Shown here one piece after another: positions 51,698 to 62,477 of a stretch of DNA of 64,000 bases (the first letter of the stretch is position 1; each line of letters starts with the position of its first letter). Source of the DNA: CBDCVN01 sp965223045 (lineage in GTDB: Bacteria > Deinococcota > Deinococci > Deinococcales > Trueperaceae); assembly GCA_965223045.1 (NCBI GenBank), contig CBDCVN010000013.1:558001-622000 (forward strand), in the 5' to 3' direction. The notes beneath the pieces are model-generated. The model did not search any database. It was not told where the DNA came from and saw only the letters and a program-made list of their open reading frames with translations. The position numbers were made by a program, and so were the translations under genes.

Positions 51698-54600
51698 CTA
51701 GGGTTTATAGTAGTATTCAATCTTTGTATTATCTGATTGCCTTGTAATTCCAATAACTCCTAAAGGCTCAGGCTGAATCTTATTTTTTGGTGGTGGGTCT
51801 TGGCTATAGTGCCTTGTTTCTCCATCTGGCATGACAATTTGAAAAGTAGTCTGATTTGGCAAAAATGTGAAGGCTCGCTGTAAGGTATCTTGTAGGGTAA
51901 TAGCGATAGATTCTGCCATTTCTTCTTCATCCAGAGTATTTCCATCTAGATCTTCTGAACTGTAAGCAGGCACAATTAACTGAGCTTCTATCGTTGCTAT
52001 GTCTTGCAAAGAATCTAAAAGATGATCGAACAATATTGATGAACGCTTGCCATCTGACCATTGGAAAATAGCTAGTGGTGAGCCAAATCGTTCAGTGAAA
52101 ACTAGCCACTGCTTAGGAGTTCTTTCAGTTAACTCTAAACCACTTTTTTGCAAATCAACTAAAAGTTCTTCCTTGCCAGTGAACTTAAGGGCTATGTCAA
52201 CATCATCATAAAAAGATGGAGGCTCATTTGCTGAACCTGCACTAGGAATATCTATAGAGCCAAGAACACGAATTGAATATTCTACAGGCAGTGTCTGGAT
52301 TACATCAATTGATCGATTTTTGAGCATGGTCAAGTTTCTTACTTGCCCAAAGGACAATATGAGAGTATCAATCTGCGCTTGGTGCTCTTTTACTAAAAAT
52401 TCTCCATCGCTGGATTGTGCTATAAAATAACCCTTGTTAGGTATATTAGCCAGTAGCATATGCCTATTTACAGCCTGACGCATTGATTTAAGTGTTTGGT
52501 TATCAGGTCTTTTCGACCACTGCAAAAGTTCATCAAGTTGCAGAGTGCCATCTGCGCTAAAGATAGCTTGTCTTTCCCCATTAGAAGATAAAGCAGTGAC
52601 ATTAGAGCTCTTATTAGCTTGAAGTGATTGGGAAAATGCTGAAACGTTTTGAGAAACCGCTTCTAACCAACCAAGTGAGCCAATGCTATAACCTGCTGAT
52701 TTTGTAACAAACAAGAGCAAATTTGCTGGTCTAGCAGACTCTGGCAAGCTACTCCTGAGTTTACCTAAAGAACCACCATAGAGCTTATTTTGGTTGCCTT
52801 GCACAATAATATAGGGAGATTCATTAGTGTCGTGAAAGGCTCGAGCCAACAAGAGCAGTTTATCTTTATTAAACTCGCCAGAAGGCAACATTACATCTTT
52901 TGCAGCTAGCTCGAGTTCACTGCCTCGAGTACTTTCTATATTAACTGCCCCTTCCCTAAGAGCATAAAAAGTAGTCTTTTGTCCATTTGAAGGCTTGGAA
53001 ACAGTTATAGTATCGTAACTATACTTTGCCTCAAAGTTTTCAGGAACTACGCTCGTATAGGTCAGTGTTTCCACTAGTCCTTTTACCTGTGGCATCAATA
53101 CCTTAAAATTCTGTTGATTAGGGAAATAATTAATAATCCTTCTGAGAGCATCGGTAATAGATGCATCAATAGCATTTTCTTGTTCTTCAGTATCGAGGCC
53201 TTCAAAATCATAGGCTGGAACTAGTGTGGTTACTTGTAAGTTTTCCATAGAACTTTGTTCTACATCAAGAAAAAATCTTAAAGGCAGTGCCGAAGGAGGT
53301 TTGTTTTCGGAATGAAAAATAGCAATGGGTTGATTATCTGATTTAGCTGCTGCTAGCTGAGTTTTTTCAGATGCTTTAGCTAATTCCCAACCACTTTCTG
53401 TAGCTATAATTTTGCAGTCTGGAGAATAGGCTAACTCCATGCCACTTCTAGAAAGCATTCTAACTGATTCACAATCAAGGTTATTGCGGGCTAATGCTGT
53501 CTTGGTATTTCTTAATATCACTTCAGTGTCAGAGTTTATTAGAGGTAAAAAGGTATGAACTTGTGGTCTTTCATCAGCTTTTAACTGTAAATACTCGAGT
53601 TCATGAGCAGGAATAATAAAATACCCTTGCCTAACTTGTACCAAGAATAGATTAGTGCCCCACTCTTCACTTTCTTGCAATAATGCTTCATTGGAAGGAG
53701 GGGTTTTCCACTTGATCATTGATGAAGTTTGGATCTCAGTATCTGAATCATTTTTCTTTTTAAAAACAACTTGCCTATAGGAAGAGCCTACTAAGAGTTC
53801 ATCTTGTTCTTGAGGAGACCAACTAAAAATATCTGTAGCTATCTGCTTGCTTTCACTTAACCAAGTGTTTGTAGGTGTATTGGAAGGTGAGAAGCGTTCT
53901 CGCATTTTTACTTTAGTGTTGCCATAATGAGCAGTACCTCTGAACTTAGTTACCACCATGTCAATAGTATAGCCCTGCTTTCCCGCAAGTATTTTTTTGA
54001 TCTGAGCTAGGGAACCAGCTATATAAGGTCCCTCATTATTAGTAAAACCATCAAAATGCGCTGCCACATATGAATACTTGTGTGTGCTAGTGTGTTTAGT
54101 GCCATGTTGCATAATGGCATCGCTATCTAGTTTTTCAGCACGCCATACAAAGGTATCGCCTGCTAGGTAGATTCTCTTACCAGAATTATCAAATATGTGG
54201 CGATCTTCTACATTTGGACCAGCAAATACTTTAAAGACAGGTTGATTTTGTGGAGTATGTCTACTAGAAATTTCTTGTACAATTTTGTTGTAGTTGTTAG
54301 ATTCTCCTTGGGCAGCCTGAGGAGCAAACTGAGGTAAAGCAGTTACTCCCATAATAAAGTAAGGAGCACCTTGCTCATAAGGATTTAGTAAGCTTCTCTG
54401 TGACCAAGGAATAATCCTACTACCTTGCCCGGGCAACCAATAATGAATTAAATTCTTTTTTTGCTTTAAAGCTTCTGCCACCAAATTTTGATCAGGATCT
54501 ATAATTGCTGATCCTGCTGGGACTATTGGTTCTGTGGGACTGTTACCAGTTTTAGCAGTGGTGGATTCTTCTGACCAGAAGAAGGGCTTGGAACGTAAAT

Positions 54601-55990
54601 TTACATTGTTATTGGTAGTTTTGGTAGGTGCTTGAAATATTTGTGGAACAGGCTCTAAAAAGAAAAGTGTGACTATAAAGCTGCGCTGAATTTCTTCACT
54701 AGTACTACTTAGCAAGTTTGTGAATGCTTTAAGAAATGGTTGATTTTGCAGCTCTGCCCAGAAAGGGTCTTGGTTAATCCACTCTGCTTCTGGTGCTGTA
54801 GGTAAAGAGAACTCCTCACTTTGCGCGCTTAATAAGGCATTAAGATCAAAAGTTGCAAGTACATTTTCTATATGTAATTGATAATCTTGTGCTAAAGGAT
54901 TGCCAGAAATGAGCCATGCTAACTGAATGGTTTGTGGGAAATGGGCTATCGCTGCATATTCTGTTACCCAAACCTCAGCTGCTTCTGGTGGTGCTCCCAT
55001 TTTTTGTAGAGCACTGGTTAAGGTAAGCTCTGTTTCTATAGGTTTACGATAAATTTCGATAGTGCGCCCATCTATTTGTATCCCATACTGATAAACTAGG
55101 CGGTCAGCATAAGGAACCTTTGCAAAAACATCTTCAATGGTGTCATCGTATTCAATATAAAACGGTTCTAAAATGTATTGTTCAGGGGTAAATCCTTGGG
55201 GTATGCCATTACGACTGATAGTAATTGGCCCAGCAAACCCTACTACACCCATACCACCGGGAATTGTACCTGTTTGGAGAATAGGTGTGCTGGAAGTCAT
55301 GAATCTTCCCTCAGCCTCAGGCAATAAACCTATATCATTATTTGGGTCAAGCCATAAACCCCATACTTCTAGTCCACCCAGCAAGAATAATAAAGAAGCT
55401 TCAAGAGCATTGTATTCTTTGGAATAGTAGCTGTGTTCAAGTGTACTTGTTGGTGAGACTTCTACACTTATCAAAGTTTCCCTTACATCATCATCTAAAA
55501 CCAGTTTTTCATCAATATAACTTTGTTTGATTTGTTCAATCCTATAGTCTAAATCTGACATATCAGCTTGAATTTGTTTTATGTACTGGCTTTGAGTATC
55601 TATCCAACTTTGAATCTCGTTAGGAGAAGCGTGTACAAAGGCATTAGAGTCCAGCTGAGCTAGTAGGTTATCAAGCCAACCACCTTTTGTTAGGTGCTCG
55701 AGTTTTTCAATCTCTTGCCAAATTTCATCTAGCTGCCCATTAAGCAAATTCTCTAGCTCTTCTCCAGCCCCTTTAGTAAAAGATAAAAGTTGAGGTTCAT
55801 GGTTTTTAAACCACTGTTTGTGTGCAATAACTTCCAAAGCAAACTGATCTAATGTCTTTTTAGACAATAAGGTTTCTTCTCTAAAATCAGTAAGTAAATA
55901 AGTATTTTTGGCTTGTGAAAAAACAATACCTAAAGCAGTTATTACAAGCCAAAATAACCCCAATACTTTAAACGCAAATTTTCTATGCAT
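51698..55990 (-). CDS. Giant exported repeat protein (1430 aa)
   Basis: A signal sequence or anchor (about 8-26, LGLFWLVITALGIVFSQA) leads into a helical, coiled-coil-like region (about 30-180) and a conserved block YALEASLLFLLGGLEVWG to QIDGRTIEIYRKPIETELTL. From about 580 there are two tandem units of about 400-450 residues. Each carries, in order, a SWxPQ-type or BLQW-type block, a GYFI strand, an IRVLG/VRMLS block, a PxAIF block, LVPAYxxExL, and a final FLPNQxxFxVxMPxG. The second ends the protein at RQSDNTKIEYYYKP. It is a clear paralogue of the protein at 56823, shorter by one unit. I know no family. It is the first gene of the operon with 50810 and the ATPase. Confidence 0.65.
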   Translation of the reverse strand: MHRKFAFKVLGLFWLVITALGIVFSQAKNTYLLTDFREETLLSKKTLDQFALEVIAHKQWFKNHEPQLLSFTKGAGEELENLLNGQLDEIWQEIEKLEHLTKGGWLDNLLAQLDSNAFVHASPNEIQSWIDTQSQYIKQIQADMSDLDYRIEQIKQSYIDEKLVLDDDVRETLISVEVSPTSTLEHSYYSKEYNALEASLLFLLGGLEVWGLWLDPNNDIGLLPEAEGRFMTSSTPILQTGTIPGGMGVVGFAGPITISRNGIPQGFTPEQYILEPFYIEYDDTIEDVFAKVPYADRLVYQYGIQIDGRTIEIYRKPIETELTLTSALQKMGAPPEAAEVWVTEYAAIAHFPQTIQLAWLISGNPLAQDYQLHIENVLATFDLNALLSAQSEEFSLPTAPEAEWINQDPFWAELQNQPFLKAFTNLLSSTSEEIQRSFIVTLFFLEPVPQIFQAPTKTTNNNVNLRSKPFFWSEESTTAKTGNSPTEPIVPAGSAIIDPDQNLVAEALKQKKNLIHYWLPGQGSRIIPWSQRSLLNPYEQGAPYFIMGVTALPQFAPQAAQGESNNYNKIVQEISSRHTPQNQPVFKVFAGPNVEDRHIFDNSGKRIYLAGDTFVWRAEKLDSDAIMQHGTKHTSTHKYSYVAAHFDGFTNNEGPYIAGSLAQIKKILAGKQGYTIDMVVTKFRGTAHYGNTKVKMRERFSPSNTPTNTWLSESKQIATDIFSWSPQEQDELLVGSSYRQVVFKKKNDSDTEIQTSSMIKWKTPPSNEALLQESEEWGTNLFLVQVRQGYFIIPAHELEYLQLKADERPQVHTFLPLINSDTEVILRNTKTALARNNLDCESVRMLSRSGMELAYSPDCKIIATESGWELAKASEKTQLAAAKSDNQPIAIFHSENKPPSALPLRFFLDVEQSSMENLQVTTLVPAYDFEGLDTEEQENAIDASITDALRRIINYFPNQQNFKVLMPQVKGLVETLTYTSVVPENFEAKYSYDTITVSKPSNGQKTTFYALREGAVNIESTRGSELELAAKDVMLPSGEFNKDKLLLLARAFHDTNESPYIIVQGNQNKLYGGSLGKLRSSLPESARPANLLLFVTKSAGYSIGSLGWLEAVSQNVSAFSQSLQANKSSNVTALSSNGERQAIFSADGTLQLDELLQWSKRPDNQTLKSMRQAVNRHMLLANIPNKGYFIAQSSDGEFLVKEHQAQIDTLILSFGQVRNLTMLKNRSIDVIQTLPVEYSIRVLGSIDIPSAGSANEPPSFYDDVDIALKFTGKEELLVDLQKSGLELTERTPKQWLVFTERFGSPLAIFQWSDGKRSSILFDHLLDSLQDIATIEAQLIVPAYSSEDLDGNTLDEEEMAESIAITLQDTLQRAFTFLPNQTTFQIVMPDGETRHYSQDPPPKNKIQPEPLGVIGITRQSDNTKIEYYYKP

Positions 55991-56173
55991 TAGAAGACCA
56001 TTCTATGACAGTTCTAGAACTTGTTGCAATATTTTGATTTTGTTTTACTAATTGAAAACAGAGAAGCTTGACTATCTAACCCTGATCTTCATACCTATTA
56101 CTTTACTTAAAACCAATTTTCCCTTATGACTTGGACTCTCGATCTTGCATTCTTATGGAATATCTGCATCCTC

Positions 56174-56626
56174 TTAAAGATCATCTAAATTCCAAAACCT
56201 AATAAAATCATCTAACCAACTTTCTTGCTCACTAGCTGCTTTTAGATCAAAACGCTTTTCTTGCTTTTTAGCTTGCTTAATAGTTGGTTTTCCCATAAAA
56301 AACTCTAGATAGTTTCCTTCACCAGTTTTAACTACATAGTCAAAAGCCCTTTTAAATTCCCCTTCTGTCATATCTTCAAGTCCTTCTTGAACAATAACAA
56401 AGGCATTAGCTACTTTCTCTAATAGCCAGTGCATTCCTTCTTGAATTATATGTGCTGAATTATCACTAATAGCAACGCAATAATTAGCTCCTCTTTGAAA
56501 TATAAATTCTCTAGGGATGCCATGATTAACAAGTTCCTGCAAATGAGGTGTGCAGATCATTGTTACTGAACTTTGTGCATATCCAAATGTTGAAATAATT
56601 ATTACGAGCACTAACAAATATTTCAT
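56174..56626 (-). CDS. Small exported hypothetical protein
   Basis: MKYLLVLVIIISTFGYAQSS is a signal peptide. The mature part of about 130 residues has two cysteines (MICTPHL, NYCVAI), an amphipathic helix region (IIQEGMHWLLEKVANAFVIV, QEGLEDMTEGEFKRAFDYVV) and a Lys-rich stretch before the end. AGGAG precedes the ATG at 56626. It is placed between the two giant paralogues on the same strand, with 183 and 196 bp gaps. It could be an accessory factor for them, but nothing in the sequence proves it. Confidence 0.6.
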   Translation of the reverse strand: MKYLLVLVIIISTFGYAQSSVTMICTPHLQELVNHGIPREFIFQRGANYCVAISDNSAHIIQEGMHWLLEKVANAFVIVQEGLEDMTEGEFKRAFDYVVKTGEGNYLEFFMGKPTIKQAKKQEKRFDLKAASEQESWLDDFIRFWNLDDL

Positions 56627-56822
56627 TAAACTCTCCTATAAAAATCTTTCTAAAATAATTTCAAGCTTTGACTTTAAGTTTTTTACCTTATCTAGCCATA
56701 GAATAATCAGTTTTAGGTGACCAAACTATTACCTGTAATTTCAGCTCAACAAAGTGCGCCTGATTCACGAAGTTGGGCTGAATTAGAATATTTCCTTAAG
56801 GCTTAGTGGTTATTTCTAGCAT

Positions 56823-59800
56823 CTACCCAACCCTATAAAACTTAACTGCATCTCCATAAGGTGAGGTAAAGCTAATTATTGCAAGAGGGTCACTTTCATT
56901 TACAACTGCATTTTCTTGCAAGGCATACTCTACAAAATCCCCATTTGGCATAAGTACTTTAATTTGCTGTTTTTTAGAAAAGATATGATAGACTTGCCTC
57001 AAAGTTTCAGCCACAGCAAAGGCTGCTTCTTCTCTCAAGTCAGGATCGCTTAGCATTTTAGCTGGCTCTTTTAAAAGTTCCTCAGAATATATTGGTACTA
57101 GGCTATGTGGGGTGATGCCTTTAGTATGTAAATCATCTAAATTGGCCTCTAGCAACGTTCGGAAAGATATTCCAGACAACTGACCCTCTTTCTCAAAAAC
57201 AACTAATATTTCATCCCATCTAGCAGTAGTTGTTAGCCATTCACTAGGCTCTTGTTTTAAAAGTTCTCCACAACTTCCAAACACATCAAGTTTGCATTCT
57301 CTGTCAAAAGATAAATCAACATCTGGAGCAGAAATAACTCGGATGGTAGAAACATGTTCGGGTAGCACAGATACTGCTCTTTGAAAACGTATTTTCAAGG
57401 AGCTAAAGTGTATTTTTGCATCAGGGGTAAGTACCAAAGTGTGTACTTGCACAGGTTGATCAGCATGCTCTTCAAAATATGGAACTTCGTTGTGTGCTAT
57501 TAAGAAATAACGGTCAAGCTTTGGTGCATGCATAAGCACCATATCAACTTGCCATTTAGCCCTTTCGGCTAGCAAAGCTGCGTTACTAGGTAATTTATCC
57601 CACCATTGAGTTAGAGTCTCTGTGTTTCCTTCTTCTATAGCTAAAACCGTTGCAGGCATTGCTGCTAGGTCAATAACTTCATGCTCCTCTTTTCTAAAAA
57701 CAACTTGCCTGCGACAAGATTTAGCACATACTGTAAGGGATGATTGGGGGAAAGTTGCAAACACACCTTTTGCTGCCTGAGCCGCCCAATCTGACATCCA
57801 GCTTTTATCTTGAAACTGATTATCAGGGTTCTTACCTACAAAACCAACACCTTTATGTCCTACTACAATTGTATCTACCTTTACATTATTGAGGTTAGCA
57901 ATCTCTTGTATTTTATGCCACGGTCCACCAAAGTAAGTTTCATTGTTTAACTCAAGAACAGCATAACTTTTAGGAATGTTATTTGGAACGTGCTGCCTAA
58001 AAAATATACTGGATTTCTCCACTAATTCTTCAGTACTTGGCAAGCTAGTTCCTTGATAATGAGTACTTTCAAAACCAGTTTGCTCAGATAATAAGGCTAG
58101 TGCTTGACTTACATCAATATTGTTATCCTGAGTTTCTGATTGAGCTATACTCGCATTATTAGACTGGTAATAATATTTAACTTTTGTGTTGTCAGATTGC
58201 CTTGTAACTTCAATAATCCCTAAAGGCTGCGGTTGAATTTGTTTTTCAGATGGGATCTCTTGTGAGTAGTGCCTGATGGTTTTACCATCAGGCATAACTA
58301 CTTGAAAAGACCTTTGACTAGGCAAAAATGTGAATGCCCTTTGCAAAGTGTCCTGTATACTAGTTGCTATAATGCCTTCTCTTTCTTTTAGGTCTTCGGC
58401 ATCCCCTAATTCTTCTGAATCATAAGCAGGTACAATATGTTGAGATCTAAGCTCTGTCAGGTCTTGCGCCCCTTGCATATGGGTAAACAGTGCTGAGGAA
58501 CGTTGACCGTCTGGCCACTCAAAAATAGCAAGTGGCAAGCTTGTGGTTTCAGTATAGCTTAACCACTTTTCAGGAGCTTGTTCAGCAAGTTCTAAACCAC
58601 TCCTTTGCAGGTCAACTCCAAGCTCTCCTTTATTATCGACTTTAAAAGCTAGGTCAAGACCGCTATAGACAGATGGAGACTCTATTTCTGTTATAGGCAC
58701 ACCTACATTAGACATTACCCGCACAGAACCTGTTACTTGTAATGCTTTAATGGTGTTTTTGGCTTGGCTTAAGATATTTGAGAAGCTCTTACTAGGATCA
58801 AAGGCTAGAACAATAGAATCTACCTGTGCTTCTGGGATAGATTTTAAGAATTCGCTATCACCGGGTTGTGCCAAAAAGTATCCTTGGTTGGGTAAATTGA
58901 CTAGGATCATATGGCCTTCCCAAGTTCTCCGCAAAGACTTTAGTAATTGATTATCAGGGCGAGTGGGCCACTGAATCATAGCATCTAATTGCAGCTTACC
59001 ATCAGCAGTAAAAACAGCATGCCTTTTACCCTCAGCTGACCAGACATTTACAACACTATTGGGATTAGTGCCTAGTGTTTCAGTATGCTCAATTACCTTT
59101 TCAGAAGAAGTGTGGAGCCAACCAGTATTTTTTAATTCATGTTGGGAAAAACCACGATTATTTGTTCCCTTTGTTTTAGTAACCACAAGCAGTAATTCTT
59201 TTGTTAACTCTTTTGCTGGAAGTTTGGTATTAAGATCATTTAAAGATCCTGCATAATATCTACCCTGATTACTTTTAATTACAGCGTAAGGCATACTGCT
59301 TTTCTCATGAAGCTTTTGTGCTAGTTCAAAAATGCGGTCCTGATTAAACTCACCAGAAGGCTGGAGGTAAATATCATTTGCTGATACCTCGAGTGGACTA
59401 CTAGTTGCCCTAGCAACCTCCACATTCTCACCAACACTATTAACATTGTAAAAAGTAGTTTGTCCGCTACTGTTGGGGTGTAAGATGCTTATTTTATCAT
59501 AGCTATAACCAGCTTTAAAGCTTGCGGGAGCGCTAGTTGTATAACTAACTTTTTGTCCTCCCGATGTGACTTCTTCAGGCATTAAGATTTCAAAAGTACT
59601 TTGCTGAGGGAAAAACTGCAAGGTTCGTTTAAGGGTGTCAGAAATGCTTAATTCGATAGCACTTTCTTTTTCTTCCACATCTAATCCTGCAAGGTCATAA
59701 GCTGGTACTAGCGTGTCTACAGTAAGCTTTTCTATACTGCCCGGCTCAGCGTCAACCAAAAACCTTAGTAGTAATGCTGAAGCAGGCTTATCATCAGGAC

Positions 59801-62477
59801 GAAAAATAACAATGGGTTGATTTTCCTTTCTTGCCTTAGAAAGTAAAGTTTGCGCATCTGCTTGAGCAAGTTCCCTACCGCTATCAGTTATAACCACCGA
59901 GCACTGTGGCGTAAAGGCTAAGTCCATTCCTCCAGCAGAAAGTACCCGTATAGAGTTGCAATCTAAATTTTTAAAAGGCAAGATATGACGTATTGAAGAG
60001 TTAATGTACTCATAGTTTAATTCTGTTGATCCTGATAAAAGAAGGCTATGGACTTTAGGTGTCTCATCAGCAAGTGCTTGTAGGTGCTCGAGTTCATTAC
60101 TACTAACAAAAAAGTAGCCATCCTTAACTTCCATTAGAAAAGTGTCAGCTTTCCAGTTAACACGCTCTTCTAATAAGCTTTCATTAGAGGGAAGAGTTGG
60201 CCACTGAACCATAGTAGAGGTTTTAATTTCTGGTTTTAAGTCTGGGTTCCTTTTAAAAACCACGTTTCTATGAGTGGATTGCAAAAGCAACTCATCTTGC
60301 TTTTGGGGTAACCAGCTAAAAGCATCTGCTGAAACTCGAGTAGCATAATGCAGCCAAGTTTCATCAGATCTAAGATCAGTTATAGCTTGGTTTTTGAGTA
60401 CCCTCTTTTTGTAATTACTAGTTCCTCTTGATTTTAATACAATGGTCTGAGCAGTATAATCCTGCTTTCCTTGTAAGAGGTTTTTGACTTGAGAAAATGA
60501 GCCAGCCAAATAAGGGCCACTGTCAAGTTGAACAGCAACATAAGGATTCTTTCTAGTTATTTGGTAGCTAGTAGCATGTTGAACAATAGAGTCATTATTA
60601 AGGGGTTCAGCACTCCAAATTAAGCCAACATTAGCAAAAGGGACTAGTGTGCCTTTATTATCCATTATCTTGCGATCTTTTACCTTTGTACCTGTAAAAA
60701 TCTTAAAAACAGGTTGATGTTCAGGTAGCTGATTGCTAATAGTATTTCGGGCTATTGTTTGTAAAGTTTTAGGCTCAAATTCTGGCAATGCAGTGATAGC
60801 CATAATAAAATAAGGTATGCCTTCATTGGGATCAAGCAAGCCTCTTTCTGACCAAGGGATGAGCTTATCACCTTGCCCAGGAATCCAGTAGTGAATCAGA
60901 TTTGTCCTCTGCTGCAAAGCCTTTGCTACCAAACGAGCTTGGTCTGGGTCAATAGCTTCTTCTGGGTTTGCTTGTAGTGCTAGAGCATTATTACTAGGAG
61001 TTTCATTTGATGCATCATCCCAAAAGAATGGTTTTGTACGAACTCTTGCCCCACTTTTCACATTACTTCTAGTTGCAGTTTGAACAGTTGGTAAGCTAGG
61101 CTCTAAGAAAAATAAAGAAACTATAAAACTCCGCTTAACCTCTTCACTAGCACCACTTAGTAAATCGGTAAAGGCTTTAAGGAAGGGTTGATTTTGCACC
61201 TCTTCCCAAAATGGGTCCTCATTAACCCATTGGGCACTAGGTGCTTGTGGTAATGTAAATTCTTCCCCTTGATTACTAGGTACAAATAAGGCGTTTATAT
61301 CAAAGGTTTTCAACAAGTCTTCTGTATGTAACTTGTAGTCTTTAGCTAAAGGATTTCCTGCTATCAACCAAGAAAGTTGTATGGTTTGGGGTAAATAGGC
61401 TACTGTCGCATATTCCTCTACCCAAGCTTCAGCTACATCAGGTGGTGCACCCATCCTTTGCAGTGCAGTGTGTAGGGTAAGTTCTGTTTCAACTGATTTG
61501 CGATAAATCTGTACTGTGCGCCTATCTATTTGAACTCCATATTGGTAGATAAGCCTATCCTGATAGGGTACTTTTTGGAAAACATCTTCTATGCTGTCAT
61601 CAAAATCAATAGTTATTGCCTCAGAGACCTCTTCAGTGAACCCTTGAGGAACACTACCGTGACTAATAATAATAGGTTGAGCAAAACCTACCACACCTAT
61701 GCCTCCAGAAATTGATGTACCACCTGCTTGCAAAATAGGCGTGTTGGAAGTCATAAAACGCCCTTCGGCTTCAGGTAGCAACCCTATTTCATTAGTAGGG
61801 TCAAGCCACTCTCCCCACATTTCTAGTCCACCAAGTAAGTAAAGTAAGGAAGCCTCGAGCGCATAATATTCGTTGTTTTTTTCTGGATTATGGATTTGCT
61901 CGAGAGCACCCCCTGTAAAAGCTTTAGTTTCTGCTGAAACTACTTGCTCCACATCATTGTCTTCAGTAGGAGAAGCATCGATTTGTTCTTCACCATAGAA
62001 TAGAGTTTCATCTATAGGATAGTCCCTTTCAATTTTTTCTAAGTCTTTTCCCAACCTTGATACATCAACTCGGATCTGAACAATATATCTTCTGTGAACT
62101 TCTATCCAATCTTTTATTTCATCAGGAGGAAGTTGAGCCGTGTCATAAGAATCTAGTTGGTTTAATAGAGCATCAAGCCACTTGCCTTTGGTTAGTTGCT
62201 CGAGCCTTTCAATTTCTTCCCAAGTTTTGTGCAGCTCTTGATTAAGAGATTCATCTAAACCTCGTTCATTAGTAAGCAAAAGCTTAGCTTGGTAATTTTC
62301 TAATAAATCTCTATCATTATTAATCTCTGCAGCAAGCTCATCTAATACAGATTTAGATGATGTAAGCAATTCACTAAACTCCACTAATAACCCAGCTGTG
62401 TTTTCTTTTATAGAGAAAGTAATACTTCCAACAAAAACTGTAAGCCAAATTACCATCAACACTCTAAAAACAAACAT
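56823..62477 (-). CDS. Giant exported repeat protein (about 1884 aa)
   Basis: I prefer the ATG at 62477, which has GAGGG 7 nt upstream, to the TTG seven codons earlier. It gives MFVFRVLMVIWLTVFVGSIT as a signal anchor. The protein parallels its 1430-residue neighbour along its whole length: a helical N-terminal region, the block YALEASLLYLLGGLEMWGEW, and then units of about 400-450 residues. It has three units where the neighbour has two. The extra unit begins right after RQSDNTKVKYYYQ, the point where the shorter protein ends. The last unit includes IRVISAPDVDLSFDRECKLD and IKVLMPNGDFVEYALQENAV. Surface or periplasmic location is likely. The function is unknown. Confidence 0.65.
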   Translation of the reverse strand: MFVFRVLMVIWLTVFVGSITFSIKENTAGLLVEFSELLTSSKSVLDELAAEINNDRDLLENYQAKLLLTNERGLDESLNQELHKTWEEIERLEQLTKGKWLDALLNQLDSYDTAQLPPDEIKDWIEVHRRYIVQIRVDVSRLGKDLEKIERDYPIDETLFYGEEQIDASPTEDNDVEQVVSAETKAFTGGALEQIHNPEKNNEYYALEASLLYLLGGLEMWGEWLDPTNEIGLLPEAEGRFMTSNTPILQAGGTSISGGIGVVGFAQPIIISHGSVPQGFTEEVSEAITIDFDDSIEDVFQKVPYQDRLIYQYGVQIDRRTVQIYRKSVETELTLHTALQRMGAPPDVAEAWVEEYATVAYLPQTIQLSWLIAGNPLAKDYKLHTEDLLKTFDINALFVPSNQGEEFTLPQAPSAQWVNEDPFWEEVQNQPFLKAFTDLLSGASEEVKRSFIVSLFFLEPSLPTVQTATRSNVKSGARVRTKPFFWDDASNETPSNNALALQANPEEAIDPDQARLVAKALQQRTNLIHYWIPGQGDKLIPWSERGLLDPNEGIPYFIMAITALPEFEPKTLQTIARNTISNQLPEHQPVFKIFTGTKVKDRKIMDNKGTLVPFANVGLIWSAEPLNNDSIVQHATSYQITRKNPYVAVQLDSGPYLAGSFSQVKNLLQGKQDYTAQTIVLKSRGTSNYKKRVLKNQAITDLRSDETWLHYATRVSADAFSWLPQKQDELLLQSTHRNVVFKRNPDLKPEIKTSTMVQWPTLPSNESLLEERVNWKADTFLMEVKDGYFFVSSNELEHLQALADETPKVHSLLLSGSTELNYEYINSSIRHILPFKNLDCNSIRVLSAGGMDLAFTPQCSVVITDSGRELAQADAQTLLSKARKENQPIVIFRPDDKPASALLLRFLVDAEPGSIEKLTVDTLVPAYDLAGLDVEEKESAIELSISDTLKRTLQFFPQQSTFEILMPEEVTSGGQKVSYTTSAPASFKAGYSYDKISILHPNSSGQTTFYNVNSVGENVEVARATSSPLEVSANDIYLQPSGEFNQDRIFELAQKLHEKSSMPYAVIKSNQGRYYAGSLNDLNTKLPAKELTKELLLVVTKTKGTNNRGFSQHELKNTGWLHTSSEKVIEHTETLGTNPNSVVNVWSAEGKRHAVFTADGKLQLDAMIQWPTRPDNQLLKSLRRTWEGHMILVNLPNQGYFLAQPGDSEFLKSIPEAQVDSIVLAFDPSKSFSNILSQAKNTIKALQVTGSVRVMSNVGVPITEIESPSVYSGLDLAFKVDNKGELGVDLQRSGLELAEQAPEKWLSYTETTSLPLAIFEWPDGQRSSALFTHMQGAQDLTELRSQHIVPAYDSEELGDAEDLKEREGIIATSIQDTLQRAFTFLPSQRSFQVVMPDGKTIRHYSQEIPSEKQIQPQPLGIIEVTRQSDNTKVKYYYQSNNASIAQSETQDNNIDVSQALALLSEQTGFESTHYQGTSLPSTEELVEKSSIFFRQHVPNNIPKSYAVLELNNETYFGGPWHKIQEIANLNNVKVDTIVVGHKGVGFVGKNPDNQFQDKSWMSDWAAQAAKGVFATFPQSSLTVCAKSCRRQVVFRKEEHEVIDLAAMPATVLAIEEGNTETLTQWWDKLPSNAALLAERAKWQVDMVLMHAPKLDRYFLIAHNEVPYFEEHADQPVQVHTLVLTPDAKIHFSSLKIRFQRAVSVLPEHVSTIRVISAPDVDLSFDRECKLDVFGSCGELLKQEPSEWLTTTARWDEILVVFEKEGQLSGISFRTLLEANLDDLHTKGITPHSLVPIYSEELLKEPAKMLSDPDLREEAAFAVAETLRQVYHIFSKKQQIKVLMPNGDFVEYALQENAVVNESDPLAIISFTSPYGDAVKFYRVG

